Part shown: in pieces, positions 35,136 to 43,128 of the stretch | Numbering within the stretch: position 1 is the first letter of the stretch | Layout: each line of letters begins with the position of its first letter | Assembly: GCF_018500185.1 (NCBI RefSeq) | Contig: NZ_JAHBGI010000011.1 | Span: 1 to 64,000, forward strand | Length of the DNA stretch: 64,000 bases | Direction: 5' to 3' | DNA from: Litoribacter ruber | GTDB lineage: Bacteria > Bacteroidota > Bacteroidia > Cytophagales > Cyclobacteriaceae | Notes under the pieces: generated by a model | Databases searched by the model: none | What the model saw: the letters and a program-made list of their open reading frames with translations, nothing else | Told to the model about the DNA's origin: nothing | Made by a program: the position numbers and the translations under genes

Positions 35136-36890
35136 ATGATCTTAGATTTTAACTACAAAGAGCCGGAAGTTACGCTCAAAAAAACAAGCAAAAGAATCGC
35201 TGGCTTATCCATATCAAGACTGGTCTTATTTTTTTCCATGCTTGCCATCATCATCGTGGGGCTAAGCGAAATCCGCTGGGTACTCTTTCTGTTTTTCCCC
35301 GTCAGCATCCTATTCGTCCTTTCGATCAAAAGGTTTAACAAGCTTAAAGACAGACAGGCCTTTTTGAAAGGCATCTTGGCCGTAAACGATGAAAACCATT
35401 TCCGCAAGGTCAGGGACCTTTCCAGATTTGATCAGGGGACGGAATTCATAGATAAGAAGCACCCATTTTCCAACGACCTGGACCTTTTTGGGGAGCATTC
35501 CCTTTTTCAATTGCTCAACCATACCGTGAGTGGGGAGGGAAGATACCTGCTGGCACAGGAGATGAAAGCCTATCATGCTGTGGAAAAATCACAGTTGAGG
35601 CATTCGGCCATCCAAGAGTTATCCACAAAAAAGGATTTTTTGCTTCATTTTGAGGCCTTTGGAAAAGCATTTCTGAAGGAGGAAAAAGCCAAGACAGGCT
35701 TTTATGAGTGGATCAACACCGGCAACAAATGGAAGGATATCTTTTTCCTTCCCATGGTGATTGGCCCTATCGTAGGTCTGGCCGTCCTATTGGCTACCAT
35801 AGTGGGTTACATTACACCAGGGTGGTTTTCACTTTGGCTTCTAATCGGTGCGATAGTATTAAGCTGGGTTCTCCGTCCTCTAATGGCGGCCAGCAAGGTA
35901 ATGCCAGATGAAGGGGACCTTAAAACTTACACTGCTTGGGCCAGACTCCTGGAAGGCATCAGTTTTCAGGATGAGATGCTCCAAACCCTGCAAAAGCCTA
36001 TTTATGACGATCAGTTTAAGGCCTCCAATTCCCTGAAAAGCCTGGAGCAGCAAAGTTTCATGGTCCAAAACAGGGCTAACCTGGTGTATATGATTTTTAA
36101 TTTCCTTTTCTGGACGGATTACGTGGTGCTTTGGAGATTGGAAAGGTGGAAAAAAAGAAATAAAAGCCATGTGCACTTTTGGGAAACATGTTTTAACGAA
36201 TGGCAGGTACTCGTGTCCTTGGCAGCATTTACCGAGCAGGAAGGCACCCACACACCGGTGGAATGGACTTCCCAATTCAACTTAAAAGCCCAAGAAGTCA
36301 AGCACCCCCTCATTCATCCAGATAAATGTGTGGCCAATGATTTTGAACTCAAGGATGGAGAAAAAATCGTGCTGCTCACCGGGAGCAACATGTCAGGCAA
36401 AACCACCTTCATGCGTACGATTGGTATCAACTTGGTTCTTGCCGGGATGGGGCTGAGCCCATTTGCAAAGAGCTTTGCCACAGGGCCATTCCAGTTGTTT
36501 ACAAGCATGCGCAATACGGATAGTTTGGGAGAAAGCGTAAGTTCATTTTATGCAGAGCTGGCAAGAATCAAAAAGCTGCTCGACCAGGCCGAAAGCGGTT
36601 TACCGATCTTTTTCCTTTTGGATGAAATCCTGAAAGGTACCAATACCACCGATCGGGTGATGGGAAGTGAAGCCCTAATCAACCAGCTTCGAAGCACCCA
36701 AAGCAAAGGTATAATCTCTACCCATGACATTGAGCTGGCGGACTTGGAAATAGCAGGTGTTCTGAATTTCAGCTTCCATTCTACCATACAGCAGGACGAA
36801 ATAATATTTGATTATAAAATTAAAAAAGGTCCTTGTCCAAGCTTCAACGCCCATAAATTGATGGAATTGATGGGAATAAAATTCAATTAA
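35136..36890 (+). CDS. Membrane-anchored MutS-family ATPase
   Basis: 584 residues. The C-terminal MutS ATPase domain is clear: Walker A LTGSNMSGKTTFMRTIGINL (about residues 413-432), SMRNTDSLGESVSSFYAEL, Walker B FFLLDEILKGTNTTDR and ISTHDIELADLE. The N-terminal mismatch-binding domain of MutS1 is absent. Two membrane spans lie near residues 29-65 and two more in the middle (about 200-250), so the ATPase is tethered to the inner membrane. Similar proteins are common in Bacteroidota and have no established role in mismatch repair. The core helical domain between is retained. Confidence 0.87.
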   Translation: MILDFNYKEPEVTLKKTSKRIAGLSISRLVLFFSMLAIIIVGLSEIRWVLFLFFPVSILFVLSIKRFNKLKDRQAFLKGILAVNDENHFRKVRDLSRFDQGTEFIDKKHPFSNDLDLFGEHSLFQLLNHTVSGEGRYLLAQEMKAYHAVEKSQLRHSAIQELSTKKDFLLHFEAFGKAFLKEEKAKTGFYEWINTGNKWKDIFFLPMVIGPIVGLAVLLATIVGYITPGWFSLWLLIGAIVLSWVLRPLMAASKVMPDEGDLKTYTAWARLLEGISFQDEMLQTLQKPIYDDQFKASNSLKSLEQQSFMVQNRANLVYMIFNFLFWTDYVVLWRLERWKKRNKSHVHFWETCFNEWQVLVSLAAFTEQEGTHTPVEWTSQFNLKAQEVKHPLIHPDKCVANDFELKDGEKIVLLTGSNMSGKTTFMRTIGINLVLAGMGLSPFAKSFATGPFQLFTSMRNTDSLGESVSSFYAELARIKKLLDQAESGLPIFFLLDEILKGTNTTDRVMGSEALINQLRSTQSKGIISTHDIELADLEIAGVLNFSFHSTIQQDEIIFDYKIKKGPCPSFNAHKLMELMGIKFN

Positions 36891-36893
36891 TCA

Positions 36894-36911
36894 TTTTGGC
36901 ACTGAACTTGT
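36894..36911 (+). promoter_or_regulatory. Sigma-54-like promoter of the first DUF5670 gene
   Basis: TTTTGGCACTGAACTTGT has TGGCAC at -24 and TTGT at -12, GG-N10-GT spacing, ending 46 bases before the ATG at 36958. The two downstream paralogues have the same arrangement. Confidence 0.55.
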
Positions 36912-36957
36912 CATTTTTATAAATAAATTATCATTTAACCACATAATATTTAAAAAG

Positions 36958-37110
36958 ATGAGTTCATTACTTTATATAATCGCATTGATTCTAGTTATCG
37001 GATGGATCTTTGGCGCCTTCGTTTACAGTGTGGGTGGCCTGATTCACATACTCTTAGTGTTGGCAGTAATTGCAGTCCTGTTCCGGATCATAGGGGGAAG
37101 CAGGGTATAG
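36958..37110 (+). CDS. DUF5670/lmo0937-type mini membrane protein, copy 1
   Basis: 50 residues: MSSLLYIIALILVIGWIFGA, then FVYSVGGLIHILLVLAVIAV and the tail LFRIIGGSRV. Two short hydrophobic helices joined by a VYSxGGLIH turn make it a small inner-membrane protein of the lmo0937/DUF5670 family. The biochemical role is unknown; such proteins are often stress-linked. It is the first of three tandem copies. Confidence 0.85.
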   Translation: MSSLLYIIALILVIGWIFGAFVYSVGGLIHILLVLAVIAVLFRIIGGSRV

Positions 37111-37193
37111 TTATAGATTGGAAAGCCGCTTCACAGCAGTTTTTTTATTACCAGTTATATAAATATTTTAATTATTTTTTGATTTATTTATGC

Positions 37194-37211
37194 ATTTGGC
37201 GCAAATTTTGT
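37194..37211 (+). promoter_or_regulatory. Sigma-54-like promoter of the second DUF5670 gene
   Basis: ATTTGGCGCAAATTTTGT (TGGC at -24, TTGT at -12, GG-N10-GT) ends 43 bases before the ATG at 37255. Confidence 0.55.
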
Positions 37212-37254
37212 TCAATATCAATAACTTATTTTAACCACTAAAACCATTAAACTT

Positions 37255-37407
37255 ATGGGATCTATTCTTTATATCATCGCAGTAATCCTTGTAATAGGAT
37301 GGATTTTCGGGGCATTTGTTTATAGTGCCGGCGGGCTGATACACATTCTATTAGTCTTAGCAGTAATCGCAGTACTATTTAATATCATAGGAGGTCGTAG
37401 GGTATAG
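37255..37407 (+). CDS. DUF5670/lmo0937-type mini membrane protein, copy 2
   Basis: 50 residues: MGSILYIIAVILVIGWIFGA, FVYSAGGLIHILLVLAVIAV, LFNIIGGRRV. It differs from copy 1 at only a few positions, while the DNA differs at many synonymous sites, so the protein is under purifying selection. Two membrane helices. It is followed by a strong terminator, so it is a separate transcription unit. Confidence 0.85.
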   Translation: MGSILYIIAVILVIGWIFGAFVYSAGGLIHILLVLAVIAVLFNIIGGRRV

Positions 37408-37426
37408 CCACTCGATGGATTCCAAC

Positions 37427-37459
37427 AAAAAGCACCGTTCATTAAAGCGGTGCTTTTTT
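37427..37459 (+). terminator. Rho-independent terminator of DUF5670 copy 2
   Basis: AAAGCACCG pairs with CGGTGCTTT around a 10-base loop (37429-37456), followed by T residues; 20 bases after the stop. Confidence 0.9.
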
Positions 37460-37526
37460 TATGGTATTATCTGTAAAATCTGCCCAAAATATTGAAAATC
37501 AATAAAATAAAAAACAGAATTTTCTT

Positions 37527-37544
37527 ATTTGGCGTAAAATTTGA
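37527..37544 (+). promoter_or_regulatory. Sigma-54-like promoter of the third DUF5670 gene
   Basis: ATTTGGCGTAAAATTTGA (TGGC at -24, TTGA at -12, GG-N10-GA) ends 41 bases before the ATG at 37586. Confidence 0.5.
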
Positions 37545-37585
37545 GAATATAAAGTAAATTATTCATTCACCTAAACATTTTTATT

Positions 37586-37738
37586 ATGGGATCTATACTT
37601 TATATCATCGCCGTAATCCTAGTGATTGGATGGATCTTCGGCGCCTTTGTTTATAGCGTTGGCGGATTGATTCACATCTTGCTAGTATTGGCAGTAATTG
37701 CTGTTTTGTTCCGAGTAATAAGTGGTGGAAGGGTGTAG
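37586..37738 (+). CDS. DUF5670/lmo0937-type mini membrane protein, copy 3
   Basis: 50 residues: MGSILYIIAVILVIGWIFGA, FVYSVGGLIHILLVLAVIAV, LFRVISGGRV. Two membrane helices, nearly identical to copies 1 and 2 at protein level and diverged at third codon positions. It has its own sigma-54-like promoter and its own terminator. Confidence 0.85.
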   Translation: MGSILYIIAVILVIGWIFGAFVYSVGGLIHILLVLAVIAVLFRVISGGRV

Positions 37739-37763
37739 CCCTTCTGGTACGAGTGCATAATTC

Positions 37764-37789
37764 AAGGAAGCTTAGGCTTCCTTTTTTTT
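37764..37789 (+). terminator. Rho-independent terminator of DUF5670 copy 3
   Basis: AAGGAAGC/GCTTCCTT stem with a TTAG loop, then eight T in all; 25 bases after the stop. Confidence 0.85.
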
Positions 37790-37940
37790 GCTTCAAACCG
37801 AGCCCCAAGGGCTTAATTTCCATTTTAAATGGCAAAATTTCCCCATTGCTAATAATTGTCTTAATTTTATATCTATTTCCGCATAGCTTTTAAACCATTG
37901 AAACTGCCAGAATCTAGGTTTGATGCTAGGTTGGAGCTTT

Positions 37941-37966
37941 CTTCGGTCTTCGGTCTTCCGTCCTCC
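37941..37966 (+). repeat. CTTCGGTCTTCCGTC intergenic repeat
   Basis: CTTCGGTCTTCGGTCTTCCG followed by TCCTCC. Same family as the copies at 26631 and 47661; 74 bases upstream of purK. Confidence 0.65.
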
Positions 37967-38039
37967 CAATTATAGGAAAATAGGCCACAGGCATCATTTA
38001 TTATTATTTTATTCTTCAAAGAACAAAACAACAACCATC

Positions 38040-39185
38040 GTGCAGACCAACTATCAAAAGCAGACACTAGGTGTATTGGGTGGCGGCCAGCTGGGCAGAA
38101 TGCTTATCCAATCAGCCATCAATTATAACATCGATATCCATATCCTAGATCCTGATGCAAATGCGCCCTGCAAAACCATTTGCCAGAAGTTTACCCAGGG
38201 AAAGCTTACCGACTTTGATACGGTATATAATTTCGGTAAAGAATGCGATGTGATCACCATCGAAATTGAAAGCGTCAACACGGAGGCACTGGAAAAGCTG
38301 CAGGAAGAGGGTAAAAAAGTGTTTCCCCAACCCCACATCATTAGACTAATTCAGGACAAACGTACCCAGAAGCAATTCTATCAGGAACATGATATTCCCA
38401 CGGCGGAATTTGTGCTGGTAGAGGATAAAGAGGATGTGGTATCCTTCAAGGATTTTCTTCCGGCGGTAAACAAACTGGGCAAAGATGGCTACGATGGCCG
38501 TGGTGTACAGATTTTGAGAGATGAGTCTGACTTTGATAAAGCTTTTGATTCCCAAGGGCTCTTGGAAAAGCTGGTTGACTTTGAAACTGAAATCGCCGTA
38601 ATCGTGTCGCGCAATGAAAGAGGGGAGCTTTTTGCCTACCCGCCGGTGGCCTGCGCGTTTCATCCCACGGCTAATCTGGTTGAGTTTCTATTTGCCCCAG
38701 CTAATATCCCAGTGGCTATTAGCGAGAGAGCAGTGGCTATCGCGCAAAATGTAATTGAAAAGCTGGATATGGTGGGCCTTTTGGCTGTGGAAATGTTTGT
38801 GACCAAAACTGGGGAGGTTTTGGTAAACGAAATCGCCCCACGACCTCACAACAGTGGGCACCATACCATTGAGGCTAATTTCACTTCCCAATTTGAGCAG
38901 CATCTGCGCTCGGTGCTAAATATGCCGCTTGGCGACACCACCTTGAGAATGCCGGCGGCAATGGTCAACCTGCTCGGTGAGGACGGGCACGAGGGTGATG
39001 CCATTATTGAGGGCCTGGATGAAGTGCTTACCCAAAAGGGCGTGTATGTCCACCTATACGGCAAGAAAATCACAAAACCTTTCCGAAAGATGGGTCACGT
39101 GACTATTTTGGAGGAAAATATTGAGGAGCTGAAAATTAAAGCTTTGAGAATTAAGAATTTGATTAAAATAAAAGCAGAAGCATGA
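38040..39185 (+). CDS. purK: 5-(carboxyamino)imidazole ribonucleotide synthase
   Basis: 381 residues from a GTG ([20 protein letters not shown]). An ATG at 37920 is in frame but its extension is encoded by a repeat and lacks family similarity. The N-terminal ATP-grasp preATP domain starts [23 protein letters not shown]-grasp features include [18 protein letters not shown] and [18 protein letters not shown] near residue 265. The enzyme carboxylates AIR to N5-CAIR with ATP and bicarbonate in purine synthesis. Its stop overlaps the purE start (ATGA). Confidence 0.95.
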   Translation: MQTNYQKQTLGVLGGGQLGRMLIQSAINYNIDIHILDPDANAPCKTICQKFTQGKLTDFDTVYNFGKECDVITIEIESVNTEALEKLQEEGKKVFPQPHIIRLIQDKRTQKQFYQEHDIPTAEFVLVEDKEDVVSFKDFLPAVNKLGKDGYDGRGVQILRDESDFDKAFDSQGLLEKLVDFETEIAVIVSRNERGELFAYPPVACAFHPTANLVEFLFAPANIPVAISERAVAIAQNVIEKLDMVGLLAVEMFVTKTGEVLVNEIAPRPHNSGHHTIEANFTSQFEQHLRSVLNMPLGDTTLRMPAAMVNLLGEDGHEGDAIIEGLDEVLTQKGVYVHLYGKKITKPFRKMGHVTILEENIEELKIKALRIKNLIKIKAEA

Positions 39186-39697
39186 GCAAACAAGTAGGCA
39201 TCATCATGGGGAGCAAATCCGATTTGCCCATAATGTCAGAGGCCGCAAAGGCATTGGATGAATTAGGGGTAAGTTATGAATTGACCATTGTGTCAGCCCA
39301 CCGCACACCCATGAGGATGGTCAATTATGCGGAAAACGCACGTAAAAGAGGTATCAAGGTGATTATCGCCGGGGCAGGCGGGGCAGCTCACCTTCCGGGA
39401 ATGGTCGCTTCCCTGACATCACTTCCCGTAATCGGCGTTCCCGTAAAATCATCCAATTCCATAGATGGTTGGGACAGCATTCTTTCCATTTTGCAAATGC
39501 CAGGCGGAATACCCGTGGCCACAGTTGCCCTTGACGGAGCCAAAAACGCAGGAATCCTTGCCGCCTCCATGATTGGGGCTTTTGATGCAAGAATCGCCGA
39601 AAACCTGGACAAGTATAAGAAAGATCTTAAGGAGAAAGTCGAGGAAAGCGCACGTGAAGTAGAAATGAAAGGCTGGAGAGACCGACTCGAAGATTAA
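39182..39697 (+). CDS. purE: N5-carboxyaminoimidazole ribonucleotide mutase
   Basis: 171 residues. Class I PurE signatures: [20 protein letters not shown] at the N-terminus, [20 protein letters not shown] with the catalytic His, [20 protein letters not shown] and [20 protein letters not shown]. It converts N5-CAIR to CAIR, the step after PurK. Translationally coupled to purK. Confidence 0.96.
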   Translation: MSKQVGIIMGSKSDLPIMSEAAKALDELGVSYELTIVSAHRTPMRMVNYAENARKRGIKVIIAGAGGAAHLPGMVASLTSLPVIGVPVKSSNSIDGWDSILSILQMPGGIPVATVALDGAKNAGILAASMIGAFDARIAENLDKYKKDLKEKVEESAREVEMKGWRDRLED

Positions 39698-40016
39698 ACT
39701 AGGTTTCTTACCCGTAGAGACTCAGAGGTAACAGAGAGAGTCATATTTTCTCAGCGCACTCCGGGCCTCTGCGGTTATTTTTTCACCCCATTGCAAACCA
39801 CACACAAAAACCCACGAGTATGGCTCCGACCAAATAGGCTATCGCCCTGATATTTTTATAGAGAATTTTATACATGCTATTATACGTTAATTATTATTTT
39901 TGACCTTTTGGACAGACCACCGCGTCATTAAATTTCTATTTTAATATAGTGCTCCGCGAAGAGGGAACTCTGTGAAACTCCGTTTAAAACTCAGCGAAAC
40001 TCCGTGTCCTTTTTCA
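39698..40016. other. Gap after purE with CTCCG-type repeats
   Basis: 319 bases with two stretches of a third repeat family: CTCAGAGGTAACAGAGAGAG and CTCAGCGCACTCCGGGCCTC (39720-39770), and CTCCGCGAAGAGGGAACTCT with CTCAGCGAAACTCCGTG (39952-40008). A 30-codon frame is listed separately. Confidence 0.5.
39783..39875 (-). CDS. Possible 30-residue single-span peptide
   Basis: MYKILYKNIRAIAYLVGAIL then VGFCVWFAMG. A basic N-terminus followed by one membrane helix is a plausible micro-protein, but it is short, has no recognisable family and the ribosome-binding site is unclear. It may be chance. Confidence 0.3.
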   Translation of the reverse strand: MYKILYKNIRAIAYLVGAILVGFCVWFAMG

Positions 40017-41327
40017 TTAAACAATCTCAAATCGCTCAGAATAGATTCTCCTCCAGTCTACGCCTAACTTTCTCAGGCTCTTTTCGCTCACATCCATGAG
40101 CGGCTCAGGCCCACAGATGTAATAGACAAAATCGTTTTTATCCTTCGGCAGGTGCTTTTTGAAGAAATCTTCATCCACAAAACCCGTCTCACCTACATAT
40201 CCTTCAGGCGGACTTTCCACCACATTGATCACTTCAATATTGGGCAATTTGTCAAGCTCCTCCAGTTCCTCCCTGAAGGGGGTTTCTTCCCAATGTTCGT
40301 TGGCATACACCAAAATGATTTCCCGGTTGTCATCTCTGTCCACCATGCTTCTGATCATACTCACCCCCGGCGTTACACCGATTCCCCCCATGATCATAAA
40401 TAGCGGATCATTGCCCTTAGGTGTAAAAGAGCCAAACGGACCTTCCAAAACTACCTTTGTTCCAGGTTTCATGTCTTTCCAAGTGGCGGTAAAATCCCCC
40501 AGGACCTTGGCAGTAAAGCAGATATTATCACTTTCATCACTGGAAACAATTGAAAAAGGATGCTGCTGAAGGGTGAAAACCTTGTCCCCAACGGTCATCC
40601 AAAAAAACTGCCCAGAAATAAAGTCTTCTCTTTTGAACCCATCCGCCTCCAGAGTCATCGTATAGCTATCGCCTCGCTCAGCTTTGATATCCACGATTCT
40701 ATAGGGTTTCTTGCCGTTGAGATAAAGCCTTACCAGTCTGGTATGGATCACTGCGTAAACACATCCCCCCATAAGGACCACAATCGCTATTTGTTTCCAA
40801 AGTTCATCCAGATAATGGGCCACCTGTACAGAATGGGTGATGCCCACAAAAACCAACAAAGCACCCACCCCGCTATGTATCAGCCTCCACCATTCATAAT
40901 TTAACTTAAACGCCTGCCTCCACAAACTCGTCACGGTGATGCCTACTATGCCAACAGTGGCAAAACTTAGCGCCATGGCCCGGGGAAAGTTTACGGTTGG
41001 GTCATAATATTTGATAAATTCGGGATCGGCTAGGATCAGAATAATGGGGTGGGCCAATACAAAGAAAAAAGATATGATTCCAATTTCGCGGTGAAACTGC
41101 AATATATTGTCCATCCCAAATGTAGGAGCGATAAACTTATATCTGCCGCTGAAAATCGCCTGAAGCCCCATGGTAGAAAGCCCAATAAAGCCTAATGCCA
41201 CCCCAAATTCAATCCAAAATGACCTGTATTCCGGTCTATCGCCCATTAAGGCGATACCCAAAGGGATGAGAGCGAGGACCGTATAGAGGCCCAACCATAA
41301 AAATGCTTTTTTTAAGCTATACTTCAT
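40017..41327 (-). CDS. Ferric-reductase-like flavohaem oxidoreductase
   Basis: 436 residues. The N-terminal half has about six membrane spans with histidines suited to haem ligation (FHREIGIISFFFVLAHPIIL; RLIHSGVGALLVFVGITHSV). The C-terminal half is a ferredoxin-NADP-reductase-type module: FAD site QQHPFSIVSS, NAD site MIMGGIGVTPGVSMIRSM and the terminal YYICGPEPLM and YSERFEIV. It resembles ferric-reductase/NOX-type transmembrane flavocytochromes and could carry electrons from NAD(P)H across the membrane to iron or another acceptor. The acceptor is not known. Confidence 0.85.
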   Translation of the reverse strand: MKYSLKKAFLWLGLYTVLALIPLGIALMGDRPEYRSFWIEFGVALGFIGLSTMGLQAIFSGRYKFIAPTFGMDNILQFHREIGIISFFFVLAHPIILILADPEFIKYYDPTVNFPRAMALSFATVGIVGITVTSLWRQAFKLNYEWWRLIHSGVGALLVFVGITHSVQVAHYLDELWKQIAIVVLMGGCVYAVIHTRLVRLYLNGKKPYRIVDIKAERGDSYTMTLEADGFKREDFISGQFFWMTVGDKVFTLQQHPFSIVSSDESDNICFTAKVLGDFTATWKDMKPGTKVVLEGPFGSFTPKGNDPLFMIMGGIGVTPGVSMIRSMVDRDDNREIILVYANEHWEETPFREELEELDKLPNIEVINVVESPPEGYVGETGFVDEDFFKKHLPKDKNDFVYYICGPEPLMDVSEKSLRKLGVDWRRIYSERFEIV

Positions 41328-41474
41328 TTCTTGCTGCGGGTAGGTTTAGGTTTAAAAGTGATTAACCATACTCTCCAATAAACTGCCAAACTCGCAAACT
41401 GTTAAAAATTATGAATACAGGCGTAAAGATTTATGTTATCAAACGGAATTTTCCGCCTTTCGCAATGGTTTTCC

Positions 41475-41482
41475 TATCTTTG
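41475..41482 (+). promoter_or_regulatory. Candidate promoter -7 box of gldD
   Basis: TATCTTTG fits TAnnTTTG and ends 7 bases before the gldD ATG. No clear -33 TTG. Confidence 0.4.
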
Positions 41483-41489
41483 AAAGCCT

Positions 41490-42062
41490 ATGAAAAAATT
41501 ACTCCTTCTTACCTGTGTTTCGATGTGCATGGCCTGTGGATCGGATTACCTTCCCAAACCCAAGGGATTTAATCGGATCGATTTGCCAGAACGTGAATTT
41601 GAAAAGCTGGAGGCACGTTTTCCCTATAGTTTTGAACATTCTGCCCATAGTCTGGTCGAGTCGGACGAATTTAATCCCAATGAAGAAGCTTGGATAAATC
41701 TAAATTATAAGGATATGGAGGCCAAAGTGCATTTGACCTACAAGCCAATTGATGGGGAGGAGGAGAAATTGAAAAGTTACCTTGCCGATGCCATTAACCT
41801 TACATCCAAGCACCAAGTGAAGGCCTACGGAATCGATGAATCGATTCTCAGAACCCCAAATGGATACACAGGGGTGGTAGCAGAGCTTTCCGGAGAAGTT
41901 CCGACGCAGTTTCAGTTTTTTGTCACCGATTCCACCCAGCATTTCCTGCGGGGAGCCCTGTACTTCAATGTGGCACACAAAAATGACTCCCTGGCCCCGG
42001 TGATTGAATACATCAAGGTAGACATGATGCACCTGATGAACACCTTGGAATTTAAACAGTAA
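41490..42062 (+). CDS. gldD: Gliding motility lipoprotein GldD
   Basis: 190 residues. Lipoprotein signal MKKLLLLTCVSMCMACG (lipobox Cys16). The body has YLPKPKGFNRIDLPEREFE, the GldD hallmark, then NYKDMEAKVHLTYKPID and FFVTDSTQHFLRGALYFNV. GldD is required for gliding in F. johnsoniae and is conserved among gliding/T9SS Bacteroidota. It is not next to its frequent neighbours gldE or mutY. Its 3' end overlaps hutG by 11 bases on the other strand, and a terminator for it lies inside hutG. Confidence 0.93.
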   Translation: MKKLLLLTCVSMCMACGSDYLPKPKGFNRIDLPEREFEKLEARFPYSFEHSAHSLVESDEFNPNEEAWINLNYKDMEAKVHLTYKPIDGEEEKLKSYLADAINLTSKHQVKAYGIDESILRTPNGYTGVVAELSGEVPTQFQFFVTDSTQHFLRGALYFNVAHKNDSLAPVIEYIKVDMMHLMNTLEFKQ

Positions 42063-43050
42063 GGTTTGCCTTAATAAAATCACTTACCAGGTAACTGACC
42101 AATTTGGCGGCACCTGGTTTTTTTTGTCCATTTTCTAATTGGGTTGCACCTTCACAAATATGTACGTAACCTACTTTGCATTTTTTGGCCGTCTGAAACA
42201 GGTATTTTCTTGCCTGTATGCTGCTGATTCCCGAAGGAGTAGCAGCACTTGACAGCACCCCTTCAATACAGTCCAGATCCAGTTCTATTCCCGTGATTTC
42301 ATTCTGGGTAAAGGAAATAGCTTGCTCTAAAGCTTGTGGATAACTTTGCACCTCTCTCAAAAAAATGTCTTCAAACAGGCTGAAATGCACATTTTGGTTT
42401 TCAGTGAGCTCATTTATCAGGGTTTGGCTGTTGTAATTTTCGTGTAATCCTACAATCGCATATTTTTTCAGATATCCAGCCTCATAGGCATAGCGAAAAC
42501 CGTTGCCGCTATGTCTTCCTTCCATCTGCCTGAAATCAGAATGCGCATCTAGGTTTATCGCATTTATACCTACTGTGGATAAAGTGCCAGTGGAAGTAAG
42601 CCCTTCATTTATACCTTTCAAAATCGGGAAACAATTGTTGTGACCGCCGCCAACGACAATTGGAATTTTCCCTTTTAATACTATTTCCTTAATTAAGGAA
42701 CTCACTTCGGCATCGATAATTTCGACCGCTTTTCGATAGTTATCCACAGGCAGTTTTTGGCCCTCGAGCAAACCCTTGAAATCGAAGTGCCCCACAATGG
42801 AAATTTCGTCACCTCGGAATTTGTCGGTGCTTTGGATGTTGAGGAATGCCTTCAGAAAATCCGGCCACAGGGATTCTGTTCCGCCCACGCCAAGATTTCC
42901 TTTTACTCCGAAGGATTCCGGAATTCCGAGCAGCACATATTTTTCACCCTCAAAACCGGTTTTGATTTTCTCGCCGAGTTTGGTTTCGTTTGCTCGTGGG
43001 TTTACGATTTCTTTTAGATTTTCTGAAGTGAAGTGATGGAAGTGGTTCAT
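42052..43050 (-). CDS. hutG: Formimidoylglutamase (arginase family)
   Basis: 332 residues. The arginase-fold metal ligands are in IVVGGGHNNCFPILKG, NLDAHSDFRQMEGRHSGNG and GIELDLDCIEGVLS, with the loop SSAATPSGISSIQARKYL typical of the formimidoylglutamase branch. It hydrolyses N-formimino-L-glutamate to glutamate and formamide, the last step of histidine breakdown. It is the last gene of the hut operon, about 80 bases after hutI with a repeat in the gap. Confidence 0.9.
   Translation of the reverse strand: MNHFHHFTSENLKEIVNPRANETKLGEKIKTGFEGEKYVLLGIPESFGVKGNLGVGGTESLWPDFLKAFLNIQSTDKFRGDEISIVGHFDFKGLLEGQKLPVDNYRKAVEIIDAEVSSLIKEIVLKGKIPIVVGGGHNNCFPILKGINEGLTSTGTLSTVGINAINLDAHSDFRQMEGRHSGNGFRYAYEAGYLKKYAIVGLHENYNSQTLINELTENQNVHFSLFEDIFLREVQSYPQALEQAISFTQNEITGIELDLDCIEGVLSSAATPSGISSIQARKYLFQTAKKCKVGYVHICEGATQLENGQKKPGAAKLVSYLVSDFIKANLTV
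42086..42125 (+). terminator. Possible Rho-independent terminator of gldD inside hutG
   Basis: ACCAGGT (42086) pairs with ACCTGGT (42112) around a 19-base loop, followed by eight T. It lies within the 3' coding part of hutG. Confidence 0.5.
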
Positions 43051-43080
43051 GGGGAGGGGAGTTTTTGGACGTTTGATGGA

Positions 43081-43105
43081 CGGAAGACCGGAGACCGGAG
43101 ACCGA
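43081..43105 (-). repeat. CTTCGGTCTTCC-type repeat, inverted
   Basis: CGGAAGACCGGAGACCGGAG then ACCG on the plus strand, i.e. GGTCTCCGGTCTTCCG on the minus strand. It lies in the hutI-hutG gap. Confidence 0.6.
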
Positions 43106-43128
43106 AAACTGAAATAGGAGGAAGGCTT

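Larger units (their letters stand above)
37739..38039 (+). other. Gap between DUF5670 copy 3 and purK
   Basis: 301 bases: a terminator (37764-37789), a CTTCGGTCTTCC repeat (37941-37966) and AT-rich sequence. No gene seen; the open frame upstream of purK here is encoded partly by the repeat. Confidence 0.5.

Noticed and set aside
37920-38039. Possible longer N-terminus of purK from the ATG at 37920
   Set aside because: The extension is encoded by a repeat and has no PurK similarity; the GTG at 38040 fits the family length.
39089-39104. GGGTCACGTGACTATT in purK, another CACGTG palindrome
   Set aside because: Matches only the core, not the flanking TGTT/AACA of parS.
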